From positions 1 through 64,000 of the forward strand of contig NZ_JAHBDK010000023.1 in the NCBI RefSeq assembly GCF_019956415.1: a DNA stretch of 64,000 bases, given 5' to 3'. The stretch comes from Pseudomonas sp. GL-B-19 (GTDB lineage Bacteria; Pseudomonadota; Gammaproteobacteria; Pseudomonadales; Pseudomonadaceae). Position 1 is the first letter of the stretch. Each line of letters begins with the position of its first letter. The notes beneath the pieces were generated by a model. The model was not told where the DNA came from and did not search any database. It saw only the letters and a list, made by a program, of their open reading frames with translations. The translations under genes and the position numbers were made by a program. This document shows, piece after piece, positions 7,823 to 17,020 of the stretch.

Positions 7823-9754
7823 ATGGACGGCCAAATGTCTGCCACCTATCGCGATGCCTTGCGTGCAGCGCTGCTTTATCTGTTGTTTTCAGTCGCCTGG
7901 ATGGCGTTGAGCGGCTATTTATTGAACAGTTTCTTCGATAGCTCTGCCGAGCTATTGCGATGGCAACTGATCAACGGTTATGTCTGGGTGGTACTCAGCG
8001 CCGGTTTGATCTTCATTGCCCGGGCCCGACTGTTCCAGTGCCTGGGGATCGGCGCCAAACTGCGCGAGCGTCAGGCCGACCGCGAGCGATTGCGCCAGGC
8101 GGCTGCGGTGTTCGATTGCACCCATGAGGGCGTGTTGGTCACCGATAGCAACGGGCTGATTGTCCATGTAAACCGGGCCTTCATGGCGATCACCGGTTAT
8201 CGGCGAGATGAAGTGCTGGGCCAGCAACCCAGTCTGTTCAAATCCGGCCACCACCCACCAGCGTTCTACCAGGCGATGTTTGCGACGCTCAACAGCACCG
8301 GCGAGTGGAGCGGGGAAATCTGGAATCGTCGCAAAAGCGGCGAAATCTACCCGCAATGGCAAACCATCCGCATCATTCATGACGATCAGGGCCGGCGTAG
8401 CCAATACGTGGCGGTGTTTTCCGATATCAGTGCGATCAAAAACTCCGAACACGAGCTCAAACACCTTGCTCATCACGATCCGCTGACCGATCTGCCCAAT
8501 CGGCTGTTGTTCACTGACCGCGTCGAACAGGCGCTGGCATCGGCGCAAATCCACAAACGGGGTTGTGCGTTGCTGATGATCGACCTGGATCACTTCAAGA
8601 TGATCAACGACAGCCTCGGGCACACCGTCGGTGATCAGCTGCTCAAGGCCGTGGCCAAGCACTTGAAAGCCATGTTTGGCCCAGGCGTTACGTTGGCGCG
8701 TCTGGGCGGTGACGAATTTGCGGTGCTTGCCGAAAGTTGTCCGCAAGTTGCGCAGGCTGCGGCGCTGGCGCAACGGATCATCGATGGCCTCCGGGAGCCG
8801 TTTTGCATCGATGGGAATCGACTGTTTATTAACACCAGTGTCGGCATCAGCCAGTTTCCCAGTGATGCCTTGAGTGCCGAGCAAATGTTGCGCAACGCGG
8901 GTTCGGCCTTGTCCAAGGCCAAGAGTGCAGGCCGGGATGGCTACGCGCTCTACACCGAAGAATTGACTGCCCATGCCCAGCAGCGGGTAGAAATTGCTTT
9001 CCAATTGCGCCGCGCCCTGGAGAAGCAGGAGTTGCGCGTCCATTACCAACCCGTGCATGACCTCAAAACCAGTCGCCTGGTGGGCGTGGAAGCGTTGGTG
9101 CGTTGGGCGCATCCGCAGCGCGGGCTGGTGTCGCCAGCAGCATTCATCCCCATCGCCGAGCGTACGGGGTTGATTGCCGAGATCGATGCCTGGGTCATGC
9201 AGCAGGCCTGCGAGCAAATGTGCCAGTGGCAAGCCGCTGGCGTGGTGCTGTCGTTTGTTGCGGTGAATATTTCATCGCGACTGTTTGCCCGGAGCGAACT
9301 GTATCAGCAGGTGGCTCGTGTGCTTGATGCGACGGGGCTTGATCCGGCGCTTCTGGAGCTTGAAGTCACTGAAAGCGCGGTGATGGATGATCCGGAAGTG
9401 GCGCTGGAGCAGATGCATCGCTTGCGCGAATTGGGCGTGCGGTTGGCCATTGATGATTTCGGCACGGGTTATTCGTCGCTGCTGCGGCTCAAGCGTTTGC
9501 CGGTGCAAAAACTCAAGATCGACCAAGGGTTTGTCACAGGCTTGCCAGGGGATGAGGATGATGCAGCCATTGTGCGGGTGATCATTGCCTTGGCGCAGAG
9601 CATGGGAATGCAGGTGCATGCCGAGGGGATCGAGCAGGTCGAGCAGGCGGGATTTCTGCTGGAGCATGACTGCGATCTGGGGCAAGGCTACTGGTTTGGG
9701 CGGCCGGTGCCGGCTGAGCAATTGGATTGGATTTACGCGCCCGTTATTCGCTGA
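7823..9754 (+). CDS. Membrane-anchored PAS-GGDEF-EAL protein
   Basis: About 643 residues. Two N-terminal membrane segments (near 13-34 and 52-66) precede a PAS domain (about 90-205), a GGDEF domain with intact RLGGDEF and an EAL domain with intact EALVRW and DDFGTGYSSL. Both the cyclase and phosphodiesterase motifs look active, so it may make or degrade c-di-GMP depending on the PAS signal. It is divergent from desA and precedes oscA-sbp. The start is uncertain among 7775 (GTG), 7823 and 7835; no candidate has an ideally spaced ribosome site. P. aeruginosa has an equivalent gene in the same order. Confidence 0.9.
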   Translation: MDGQMSATYRDALRAALLYLLFSVAWMALSGYLLNSFFDSSAELLRWQLINGYVWVVLSAGLIFIARARLFQCLGIGAKLRERQADRERLRQAAAVFDCTHEGVLVTDSNGLIVHVNRAFMAITGYRRDEVLGQQPSLFKSGHHPPAFYQAMFATLNSTGEWSGEIWNRRKSGEIYPQWQTIRIIHDDQGRRSQYVAVFSDISAIKNSEHELKHLAHHDPLTDLPNRLLFTDRVEQALASAQIHKRGCALLMIDLDHFKMINDSLGHTVGDQLLKAVAKHLKAMFGPGVTLARLGGDEFAVLAESCPQVAQAAALAQRIIDGLREPFCIDGNRLFINTSVGISQFPSDALSAEQMLRNAGSALSKAKSAGRDGYALYTEELTAHAQQRVEIAFQLRRALEKQELRVHYQPVHDLKTSRLVGVEALVRWAHPQRGLVSPAAFIPIAERTGLIAEIDAWVMQQACEQMCQWQAAGVVLSFVAVNISSRLFARSELYQQVARVLDATGLDPALLELEVTESAVMDDPEVALEQMHRLRELGVRLAIDDFGTGYSSLLRLKRLPVQKLKIDQGFVTGLPGDEDDAAIVRVIIALAQSMGMQVHAEGIEQVEQAGFLLEHDCDLGQGYWFGRPVPAEQLDWIYAPVIR

Positions 9755-9797
9755 TCCGCCTTAAACCCGCGCCCCATCAAATAATACTTTCTAGTTA

Positions 9798-9832
9798 TAT
9801 AAACATTCTTAAATAGTCTTTTTAAGAATATC
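9798..9832 (+). promoter_or_regulatory. AT-rich regulatory block before oscA-sbp-cysTWA
   Basis: ATTCTTAAA (9805-9813) and TTTAAGAAT (9821-9829) form a perfect 9-bp inverted repeat in an AT-rich block about 85 bases before oscA. The location fits a CysB-type LysR activator site for a sulfate-starvation operon, but the assignment is inferred. Related motifs precede other sulfur operons in this window. Confidence 0.5.
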
Positions 9833-9911
9833 AGCTCCTCACTACTATTGGTCTCACGCCGCAAGCAGTACCGCCACTGCCAGGCAACCTCTCAGTTGAA
9901 GGAGCAGCACC

Positions 9912-10094
9912 ATGAGCGCATCCCTACGTAGTGTTGATGGCCAGGACGAAGCAACCATTTTGCGTGAGATCCAGAGCGCATTGCGCGATCTGCGCTTTGG
10001 GGCTGTGGAGATCACTGTGCATAACGCCCAGGTCGTGCAGATCGAACGCAAAGAGAAATTTCGTCTGCAGAGCCCGAGTAACAAACCGAGCTAA
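9912..10094 (+). CDS. oscA: OscA, small sulfur-starvation protein (DUF2292/YezD family)
   Basis: A 60-residue protein with the compact DUF2292 core (QSALRDLRFG, EITVHNAQVVQIERKEKFR). The ribosome site GAAGGAGCAG is strong. OscA-type genes lie directly upstream of sbp in Pseudomonas, where they have been linked to growth on organosulfur sources and chromate resistance. The molecular function is not known. Here it is 68 bases from sbp and surely shares its promoter. Confidence 0.88.
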   Translation: MSASLRSVDGQDEATILREIQSALRDLRFGAVEITVHNAQVVQIERKEKFRLQSPSNKPS

Positions 10095-10162
10095 GCAACA
10101 GGCAACCCGCTTCCAGCACCTCATAAAAAGCCACCACAACCAGAATTCCAGGAGCTTTCACC

Positions 10163-11176
10163 ATGTCGTCGATTCGTCATTTCGCTTTGGCCGCCCTGGC
10201 CAGTGCACTTTTTGCGGGTTCCGCGGTTGCCAAGGATTACGAACTGCTCAATGTGTCTTACGACCCGACGCGTGAGCTGTACCAGGACTACAACGCCGAG
10301 TTCATCAAGCTCTGGCAGAAGGATCACGCCGGTGACAACGTAAAAATCCAGCAATCCCACGGTGGTTCTGGCAAACAGGCCCGCGCGGTGATCGACGGGC
10401 TGCGCGCCGACGTTGTGACCCTGGCCCTGGCCGGCGACATCGACGAAATCGCCAAGCTCGGCAAGTCCCTGCCGGCCGACTGGCAGACGCGTCTACCGGA
10501 TGCGAGTACGCCGTATACCTCGACCATCGTGTTCCTGGTGCGCAAGGGCAACCCTAAAGGCATCAAGGACTGGGGTGACCTGATCAAGAACGATGTGGCG
10601 GTCATCACCCCGAACCCGAAGACCTCCGGCGGCGCACGCTGGAATTTCCTCGCGGCCTGGGCTTATGGCCTGAAAGCCAACGGCGGTGACGAAGCCAAGG
10701 CCAAGGAATACGTACAAACCCTGTTCAAGCACGTGCCAGTGCTGGACACCGGCGCTCGCGGTTCGACTATTACCTTCGTCAACAACGGTCAGGGTGACGT
10801 GTTGCTGGCCTGGGAAAACGAAGCCTTCCTGGCGCTGAAAGAGGACGGCGGTGCCGACAAGTTCGAAATCGTCGTGCCTTCTCTGTCGATCCTTGCCGAG
10901 CCACCGGTGGCCGTGGTTGACAAGAACGCCGAGAAAAAGGGTAACGAGCAGATCGCCGATGCGTATCTCAAATACCTGTACAGCCCGGCCGGCCAGGAAA
11001 TTGCGGCGAAAAACTTCTATCGTCCACGTGACAAGGACGTCGCCGCGAAGTACGCCAAGCAGTTTCCGACCCTGGACCTTGTGACCATCGACAAGAACTT
11101 CGGCGGCTGGAAAACCGCGCAACCGAAATTCTTCAATGATGGTGGCGTGTTCGACCAGATTTACCAGGCGCAGTAA
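10163..11176 (+). CDS. sbp: Periplasmic sulfate-binding protein Sbp
   Basis: 337 residues, with a signal peptide cleaved after AVA (about residue 23). Family motifs include [11 protein letters not shown], the sulfate-loop region [17 protein letters not shown] and [11 protein letters not shown]. It delivers sulfate (or thiosulfate) to the CysTWA importer encoded downstream. The gene follows oscA by 68 bases and is separated from cysT by 69 bases containing a hairpin, which would let the binding protein be made in excess of the membrane parts. Confidence 0.96.
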   Translation: MSSIRHFALAALASALFAGSAVAKDYELLNVSYDPTRELYQDYNAEFIKLWQKDHAGDNVKIQQSHGGSGKQARAVIDGLRADVVTLALAGDIDEIAKLGKSLPADWQTRLPDASTPYTSTIVFLVRKGNPKGIKDWGDLIKNDVAVITPNPKTSGGARWNFLAAWAYGLKANGGDEAKAKEYVQTLFKHVPVLDTGARGSTITFVNNGQGDVLLAWENEAFLALKEDGGADKFEIVVPSLSILAEPPVAVVDKNAEKKGNEQIADAYLKYLYSPAGQEIAAKNFYRPRDKDVAAKYAKQFPTLDLVTIDKNFGGWKTAQPKFFNDGGVFDQIYQAQ

Positions 11177-11195
11177 TCTTAAATAGCCATCAACG

Positions 11196-11221
11196 AGCCC
11201 CGATTTAACCGTCGGGGCTTT
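11196..11221 (+). terminator. Intercistronic hairpin between sbp and cysT
   Basis: AGCCCCGA and TCGGGGCT form an 8-bp stem followed by only two T residues (TTTGCG context). It probably acts as a partial terminator or as a 3' mRNA stabiliser favouring sbp expression. Confidence 0.55.
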
Positions 11222-11245
11222 GCGCGTTCTCAACCAAGGACTTTT

Positions 11246-12064
11246 ATGTCGCGTCGTATTTCCCCCGTCATACCCGGCTTCGGGCTGACGCTGGGCTACA
11301 CCTTGGTGTACCTCAGCCTGATTGTGCTTATTCCTCTGGCGGCAATGTTCGTCCATGCCGCCCAACTCACCTGGGACCAGTTCTGGGCAATTGTCTCGGC
11401 GCCACGAGTGCTGGCGGCGTTGAAGTTGAGCTTCGGCACTGCGCTCTATGCCGCGATCATCAACGGCATCATCGGCACGCTGCTCGCCTGGGTCCTGGTG
11501 CGCTACACCTTCCCGGGACGCAAAGTCATCGACGCAATGATCGACCTGCCCTTCGCATTGCCCACTGCGGTGGCGGGTATTGCGCTGACTGCGTTGTACA
11601 CCCCTACCGGTTTGGTGGGTCAGTTTGCAGCTGATCTGGGTTTCAAGATCGCGTACACCCCCCTCGGTATCACCCTTGCCCTCACTTTTGTGACACTTCC
11701 ATTCGTAGTACGTACCGTACAGCCAGTATTGGCTGATATCCCGCGTGAAGTGGAGGAAGCGGCAGCGTGCCTCGGTGCAAAACCGTTACAGGTTTTCCGC
11801 CATATTCTGGTGCCAGCGCTGTTGCCAGCCTGGCTCACCGGTTTCGCTTTGGCCTTTGCCCGCGGGGTCGGGGAGTATGGTTCGGTGATTTTCATCGCTG
11901 GCAACATGCCGATGAAAACCGAGATTTTGCCGCTGCTGATCATGGTCAAGCTCGACCAGTACGATTACACCGGCGCCACGTCCATTGGTGTACTGATGCT
12001 GGTGGTTTCCTTCGTCCTGTTGCTGCTGATCAATTTGCTGCAACGTCGCATCGAAACCCCATAA
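11246..12064 (+). CDS. cysT: Sulfate ABC transporter permease CysT (CysU)
   Basis: 272 residues with about six membrane segments, and the permease-ATPase contact motif [21 protein letters not shown] near 165-185. It is the first of two integral subunits of the sulfate/thiosulfate importer. The gene follows sbp after a weak hairpin and is 13 bases from cysW. The start ATG is preceded by AAGGAC. Confidence 0.95.
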   Translation: MSRRISPVIPGFGLTLGYTLVYLSLIVLIPLAAMFVHAAQLTWDQFWAIVSAPRVLAALKLSFGTALYAAIINGIIGTLLAWVLVRYTFPGRKVIDAMIDLPFALPTAVAGIALTALYTPTGLVGQFAADLGFKIAYTPLGITLALTFVTLPFVVRTVQPVLADIPREVEEAAACLGAKPLQVFRHILVPALLPAWLTGFALAFARGVGEYGSVIFIAGNMPMKTEILPLLIMVKLDQYDYTGATSIGVLMLVVSFVLLLLINLLQRRIETP

Positions 12065-12077
12065 GGAGGCGCGAACC

Positions 12078-12950
12078 ATGTCCCAATCGTCTATTGCTGC
12101 CGCCTCTTCGGCCAACGCCGCCCGCCGTGGCAGTGCCACCTCGCGAAGAATCCTGATCGGTCTTGGCTGGTTGATTTTTGCGCTGTTCCTGTTGCTGCCG
12201 CTGTTTATCGTGGTGTCCCAGGGTTTGAAGAATGGCCTGGGTGCGTTCTTCACCGCGATCTTTGAACCGGACGCGCTGTCGGCATTGAAACTCACGGTGA
12301 TCGCCGTGCTGATTTCGGTGCCACTCAACCTGGTGTTCGGTGTCAGCGCCGCATGGTGCGTGAGCAAGTATTCGTTCCGTGGCAAAAGTATGCTGGTCAC
12401 GTTGATCGACTTGCCGTTCTCGGTCTCGCCGGTCATCGCCGGCCTGGTCTATGTGTTGATGTTCGGCGCCCAAGGCTTCTTCGGGCCGTGGTTGCAGGAT
12501 CACGACATCCAGATCATCTTCGCCTTGCCGGGTATCGTACTGGCGACGATTTTCGTCACCGTGCCGTTCGTGGCGCGCGAACTGATCCCGTTGATGCAGG
12601 AACAAGGCACGCAAGAAGAAGAGGCCGCGCGCCTGCTTGGCGCCAATGGCTGGCAAATGTTCTGGCACGTCACCGTTCCCAATATCAAATGGGGCCTGAT
12701 CTACGGCGTGGTGCTGTGTACCGCGCGGGCGATGGGTGAGTTCGGTGCGGTGTCGGTGGTTTCCGGGCACATTCGCGGGGTGACCAACACCTTGCCGCTG
12801 CACGTCGAGATCCTCTACAACGAATACAACCACGTGGCCGCGTTCGCCGTGGCAAGCCTGTTGCTGATCCTGGCGCTCTTCATCCTGCTGCTCAAGCAGT
12901 GGAGCGAAAACCGTATTAACCGCCTGCGCGCCAGCGCCGCGGAGGAATGA
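12078..12950 (+). CDS. cysW: Sulfate ABC transporter permease CysW
   Basis: 290 residues, the second membrane subunit. The coupling motif reads [21 protein letters not shown]. There are about six hydrophobic segments, the first near 25-48. It pairs with CysT to form the channel energised by CysA. The ribosome site AAGGAGG precedes the ATG, and cysA begins four bases after its stop, so translation is probably coupled. Confidence 0.95.
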   Translation: MSQSSIAAASSANAARRGSATSRRILIGLGWLIFALFLLLPLFIVVSQGLKNGLGAFFTAIFEPDALSALKLTVIAVLISVPLNLVFGVSAAWCVSKYSFRGKSMLVTLIDLPFSVSPVIAGLVYVLMFGAQGFFGPWLQDHDIQIIFALPGIVLATIFVTVPFVARELIPLMQEQGTQEEEAARLLGANGWQMFWHVTVPNIKWGLIYGVVLCTARAMGEFGAVSVVSGHIRGVTNTLPLHVEILYNEYNHVAAFAVASLLLILALFILLLKQWSENRINRLRASAAEE

Positions 12951-12954
12951 TTTC

Positions 12955-13944
12955 ATGTCGATTGAAGTGCGTAACGTCAGCAAGAATTTCAACGCGTTCA
13001 AGGCGCTGGACAACATCAGCCTGGACATTCAAAGCGGCGAACTCGTGGCGCTGCTCGGCCCATCGGGCTGCGGTAAAACCACGCTGTTGCGGATTATCGC
13101 CGGTCTGGAGACGCCGGATCAGGGCAACATCGTGTTCCACGGCGAAGACGTCTCCGGCCATGATGTGCGCGATCGCAACGTCGGTTTCGTGTTCCAGCAT
13201 TACGCCTTGTTCCGCCACATGACGGTGTTCGACAACGTCGCGTTCGGCCTGCGCATGAAACCGAAAAACCAGCGTCCGAGCGAAAGCCAAATCGCAACCA
13301 AGGTTCACGAACTGCTGAACATGGTGCAGCTGGACTGGCTGTCGGATCGCTACCCGGAACAACTCTCCGGCGGCCAACGTCAGCGCATTGCCCTGGCCCG
13401 TGCCTTGGCAGTGGAGCCGAAAGTCTTGCTGCTCGACGAACCCTTCGGCGCCCTCGACGCGAAGGTCCGTAAGGAGCTGCGCCGCTGGCTGGCGCGACTG
13501 CACGAGGACATCAACCTGACTTCCGTGTTCGTGACCCACGACCAAGAAGAGGCGATGGAAGTCGCCGACCGGATTGTGGTGATGAACAAGGGCGTGATCG
13601 AACAGATTGGCTCACCGGGTGACGTCTACGAAAACCCGGCCAGCGATTTCGTTTATCACTTCCTCGGTGATTCCAACCGGCTGCATCTGGGGGAGGACAA
13701 CCACGTGCTGTTCCGTCCGCACGAAGTGTCGCTGTCGCGGCATGAACTGGAAGATCACCACGCAGCTGAAGTGCGCGACATTCGTCCGTTGGGTGCGACG
13801 ACTCGGGTGACGTTGAAGGTCGAAGGTCAGAGCGAATTGATCGAAGCGGAAGTGGTGAAGGATCACGACAGCCTGATCGGGCTGGCGAAGGGTGAAACCT
13901 TGTTCTTCAAGCCCAAGGTCTGGCAAAAACTGGCCAACATCTAA
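12955..13944 (+). CDS. cysA: Sulfate ABC transporter ATP-binding protein CysA
   Basis: 329 residues. Walker A is GPSGCGKTT (near 36-44), the signature is LSGGQ, and Walker B is [12 protein letters not shown] followed by the switch His in [10 protein letters not shown]-terminal TOBE-like regulatory part begins near 240. It drives sulfate/thiosulfate import with CysT, CysW and Sbp. A REP doublet follows the gene and separates it from the convergent Mpo1-like gene. Confidence 0.96.
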   Translation: MSIEVRNVSKNFNAFKALDNISLDIQSGELVALLGPSGCGKTTLLRIIAGLETPDQGNIVFHGEDVSGHDVRDRNVGFVFQHYALFRHMTVFDNVAFGLRMKPKNQRPSESQIATKVHELLNMVQLDWLSDRYPEQLSGGQRQRIALARALAVEPKVLLLDEPFGALDAKVRKELRRWLARLHEDINLTSVFVTHDQEEAMEVADRIVVMNKGVIEQIGSPGDVYENPASDFVYHFLGDSNRLHLGEDNHVLFRPHEVSLSRHELEDHHAAEVRDIRPLGATTRVTLKVEGQSELIEAEVVKDHDSLIGLAKGETLFFKPKVWQKLANI

Positions 13945-13952
13945 AGCAAAAG

Positions 13953-14030
13953 CTTCGCGAGCAGGCTCGCTCCCACAGGGGTTCTATGTGCGCCATAGAT
14001 CTAATGTGGGAGCGAGCCTGCTCGCGAAGG
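13953..14030. repeat. REP doublet 2
   Basis: CTTCGCGAGCAGGCTCGCTCCCACA and TGTGGGAGCGAGCCTGCTCGCGAAG are nearly perfect inverted units around a 28-base spacer, lying between the convergent cysA and Mpo1-like genes. Confidence 0.92.
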
Positions 14031-14034
14031 CGTC

Positions 14035-14553
14035 TTATGCCGCAGCGCGATTCGGATTGATTCGTACACCCCCAGCCCGCGCCTCGATCTGCTCTTTGAG
14101 GTCATGCCGCAACCCCAGCAAAAACATCAACTCCACCACCACAAACAACGGCCCGACAATCAGCCCGCTCACATCATCAACAAACGCCGGCTTACGCCCT
14201 TCATAGTAATGCCCGACAAACTGAATCACCCAGCCCGCCACAAACATCCCGATACCGCTCGACAGCCAGACCAGCGTGCTTTGCTGCGCCAGTGTCTGCC
14301 CCGCCCAAACGGACAGTCCCAGCAATACGCTCATCAGCACCCCGAGGCGCAACTCCAGGCGCAGGTAAAACCACGCCGACGCCAGCGACACCAGCACCGC
14401 AGGTGACAGCCAGTCGCCAGCCCATTGCGGCCGCGACAGCAACACCGCGACGGCCACCATAATCAACGGAATACCGATAAAGTGGCTGGCGATGTTGCGC
14501 GGATCACGGTGGTAGGCGGCGTATTGACTGAGATGGTCAACGAGGCTTTTCAT
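14035..14553 (-). CDS. Mpo1-like (DUF962) membrane protein
   Basis: 172 residues with four or five hydrophobic segments. Conserved family histidines appear in YAAYHRDPRNIASHFIGIP and FVGHYYEGRKPA. The yeast member Mpo1 is an Fe(II) dioxygenase of 2-hydroxy fatty acid alpha-oxidation; whether this homologue has the same activity is unknown. The ATG at 14553 follows AGGAGGAA and is preferred over the longer frame. It is divergent from the Crp/Fnr-type regulator with 84 bases between starts. Confidence 0.82.
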   Translation of the reverse strand: MKSLVDHLSQYAAYHRDPRNIASHFIGIPLIMVAVAVLLSRPQWAGDWLSPAVLVSLASAWFYLRLELRLGVLMSVLLGLSVWAGQTLAQQSTLVWLSSGIGMFVAGWVIQFVGHYYEGRKPAFVDDVSGLIVGPLFVVVELMFLLGLRHDLKEQIEARAGGVRINPNRAAA

Positions 14554-14637
14554 TGTTATTCCTCCTGTAGGGTGATTGATCATGCCCCGGGTTCACTTTT
14601 GGCTCTGTCGGGCAGGCGACAATCTCTAGGAGTTTCC

Positions 14638-15324
14638 ATGGATATGCAGGCCTGGCGTGCGCGCCTGATGACGGGGCAATGGTTCAGTCATCTACCTGTT
14701 CCCTTACAGGATAGTCTGCTGGCTGCGGCCCGGATTCGGCGTTTGTCGTCGGGGCAATTGCTGTTCAAGCGAGGGGATCCGCCGTGCGGGTTGTATGCAG
14801 TGCTCGAAGGTTCGGTGCGCATCGGCGCAGTCAGCGAGCAGGGCAAGGAAGCGCTGCTGAGCCTGGTGGAGCCGCCCCACTGGTTCGGCGAAATCTGCCT
14901 GTTCGATGGTCAGCCGCGTACCCACGATGCCTTCGGCGTCGGCCAGTGCGTGCTGTTGCACATTGCGCAGGCGACACTGCTGAAGTTGCTCGACGAACAA
15001 CCGGTGTATTGGCGGCAACTGGCGTTACTGATGAGCCATAAATTGCGCCTGACCTTCATCAACCTCGAACAGCTGAGCCTGATGCCCACCCCGGCGCGTC
15101 TCGCCCATCGCTTATTGATGATTGCCGAGGGCTACGGCGAAATCGAACCGCCGCGCCGGGTGCTGCAACTGCCCCAGGAGCAGTTAGCTTCGATGCTGTC
15201 GCTGTCGCGCCAGACGACTAATCAGATTCTTAAGGATTTTCAGGGTCAGGGGATTCTGAATCTCAAGTACGGCGAGATCGAAATTGTCGATGCCGAGCGG
15301 TTGCGGGCACTGGCGATTTTTTGA
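14638..15324 (+). CDS. Crp/Fnr family transcriptional regulator
   Basis: 228 residues: a cyclic-nucleotide-binding-like beta-barrel (about 20-140; LFKRGDPPCGLYAVLEGSVRIG), a dimerisation helix, and a C-terminal winged helix (LPQEQLASMLSLSRQTTNQILKDF). No cysteine cluster of the Fnr/Anr type is seen, so an iron-sulfur oxygen sensor is unlikely. The ATG at 14638 follows TAGGAG; the longer frame runs back through the divergent gene. Ligand and targets are unknown; the divergent Mpo1-like gene is a possible target. Confidence 0.88.
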   Translation: MDMQAWRARLMTGQWFSHLPVPLQDSLLAAARIRRLSSGQLLFKRGDPPCGLYAVLEGSVRIGAVSEQGKEALLSLVEPPHWFGEICLFDGQPRTHDAFGVGQCVLLHIAQATLLKLLDEQPVYWRQLALLMSHKLRLTFINLEQLSLMPTPARLAHRLLMIAEGYGEIEPPRRVLQLPQEQLASMLSLSRQTTNQILKDFQGQGILNLKYGEIEIVDAERLRALAIF

Positions 15325-15394
15325 AACGCAACGTTATGGGTGGGCTTTGTCGGTGAAGGCGCCTAGCCTGTGACGACGATAATCGAGGTGTGCC

Positions 15395-15760
15395 ATGCGT
15401 GTACTGCTAGTAGAAGACGAACCGGAGACCGCCAAACTCCTGGCCAACGGCCTGAATGAGGCGAGCTATTCGGTGGATGTAGCGCTAAACGGCATGGACG
15501 GCCGGCGCTTTATCGAGTCCGGCGAATACGAACTGATCATCCTCGACGTGATGCTGCCAGGGCTCAACGGCTGGCAATTGCAGCAGCAGATTCGCAAGCT
15601 TGGCGACACGCCGGTGCTGTTCCTCACCACCAAGGACGGCATTGAGGATCGACTGCGCGGGCTCGAACTGCATGAGGATGATTATTTGCTCAAGCCGTTT
15701 GCGGTGAGCGAACTGGTGACGCGGGTGCGCAAGTTGTTGCGGCGGGATCGTGGGCGCTGA
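15395..15760 (+). CDS. Stand-alone receiver (REC) protein, OmpR-type without DNA-binding domain
   Basis: 121 residues forming one receiver domain. The acidic pocket is in VEDE, the phosphoacceptor in LDVMLPG (Asp51), the switch Thr in LTTKD and the Lys in LLKPF. The sequence resembles the N-terminal half of OmpR/PhoB metal-type regulators, but it stops at LLRRDRGR, just where the linker to the winged helix would begin. The usual GLELGADDYL motif is changed to GLELHEDDYL. No sensor kinase is adjacent and no winged-helix remnant follows. Confidence 0.8.
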   Translation: MRVLLVEDEPETAKLLANGLNEASYSVDVALNGMDGRRFIESGEYELIILDVMLPGLNGWQLQQQIRKLGDTPVLFLTTKDGIEDRLRGLELHEDDYLLKPFAVSELVTRVRKLLRRDRGR

Positions 15761-15786
15761 GGGAATTTTGTGGTGTCTGGTCTTGC

Positions 15787-15885
15787 CTCATCGCGAGCAG
15801 GCTCACTCCCACAATTGATCTCCAGTAAACACAAATTTCACAACGACGCAGAACCACTGTGGGAGCGAGCCTGCTCGCGATGAGG
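15787..15885. repeat. REP doublet 3
   Basis: CCTCATCGCGAGCAGGCTCACTCCCACA and TGTGGGAGCGAGCCTGCTCGCGATGAGG form inverted units around a 45-base spacer, between the REC gene and the convergent AraC-type gene. Confidence 0.9.
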
Positions 15886-15915
15886 CCGTAACATACAACG
15901 CACCTTCCGGATCAG

Positions 15916-16920
15916 TCAGCGCAACCCATCCCGAAACTGCCCCGGCGTCATCCCGGTCCAGCGCTTGAATGCGCGGCTGAAGCTGCTGGTATCCGCAAAC
16001 CCCAGCAGGTAACTGACTTCACTCAACGAACAATGCGGATCACGCAGGTGTAGCAGCGCCAGGTTTTCGCGGCTTTCATTGAGCAGCGTATCGAACCGAC
16101 AACCTTCGTCCGCCAAGTGCCGTTGCAGGCTGCGCAAGCTCAGGTGCAGGGCTTTGGCGATGAGTTCGGCGCTGGGTTCGCCTTCGGGCAATTGCTCTTC
16201 GATGGCGTCACGGACTTTGCGTTCCCAGGTCAACGGTTTCAGTTGTGCCAGGGTGCGTTTGAGCACGGTTTCATTGTGTTCGGCCAGTTCCGGATTGGCG
16301 TCATCCAAGTGGCTGTCGAAATCCACCAGAGAAAACTCCACGCGGTCTTCGTCGGCCGAGAAGTACACCGGTGAGCGGAAAACTTTATGCCATTGGTGCG
16401 CATCGGCCGGTTCCGGTCGGCGCAGGTATACCGCCAGCGGTGCATAGTCGCGACCGAGGCGATTGCGGCAGGTGCGCACATAGATCGCCGTGAAGGCGTC
16501 GATGGCTTCGAATGCCGGCGCCGGGTTGCCGGCAGGGATTTTCAGGTGAAAGCGGTAGCGATCCTCGGCGCGGGTCAGTTCCAGTTCCAGGGCATCGCTG
16601 ACCACCTGGTGATACCGCACGATGCGCTCGAACACCTCGCGCAAACTGCCGCTGGCCACCAGTGCATAACCGAGCGCATGAAACGTGGTGGGGCTGACGA
16701 AACGCGACACGCGCAGGCCAATCGCCGGATCGCCACTGACCTGCACGGCGATTTCCCACAGGCGCGTGGTACCGGACAACGGGTAACGGGCGTTCGGGTC
16801 GTCCATCAATTGCGGATCAAGCCCGGCCTGATGGCACAGGGCGGTGCTGTCGAGGCCCAGCGCATCGAGTTGTTTGCACAGGGCGCGGGTCCAGCTGGCG
16901 AGGGAGGTCGGTTCAGTCAT
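15916..16920 (-). CDS. AraC family transcriptional regulator
   Basis: 334 residues. The N-terminal ligand-type domain (about 20-205) resembles the arabinose-binding-like domain of OruR-type regulators. The C-terminal AraC double helix-turn-helix (about 235-332) includes SLRSLQRHLADEG and SLSEVSYLLGFADTSSFSRAFKRW. It is divergent from the desaturase-like gene with 100 bases between starts, an arrangement that suggests it controls that gene. The inducer is not predictable. Confidence 0.9.
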   Translation of the reverse strand: MTEPTSLASWTRALCKQLDALGLDSTALCHQAGLDPQLMDDPNARYPLSGTTRLWEIAVQVSGDPAIGLRVSRFVSPTTFHALGYALVASGSLREVFERIVRYHQVVSDALELELTRAEDRYRFHLKIPAGNPAPAFEAIDAFTAIYVRTCRNRLGRDYAPLAVYLRRPEPADAHQWHKVFRSPVYFSADEDRVEFSLVDFDSHLDDANPELAEHNETVLKRTLAQLKPLTWERKVRDAIEEQLPEGEPSAELIAKALHLSLRSLQRHLADEGCRFDTLLNESRENLALLHLRDPHCSLSEVSYLLGFADTSSFSRAFKRWTGMTPGQFRDGLR

Positions 16921-17020
16921 GCTGATTGGCGCTTCCGGTCAACAGGTTGGCGTTCTCGGCTACCACCTTGCGTGGGGTCGCAAGGCAGGATGCGAACATC
17001 AATAACCAGAGGATGGAAGC

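Noticed and set aside
7952..9232. Minus-strand frame of 426 codons
   Set aside because: Antisense of the PAS-GGDEF-EAL gene, whose motifs are unmistakable.
12030..13028. Minus-strand frame of 332 codons
   Set aside because: Antisense of cysW, very rich in Gln, His and Arg.
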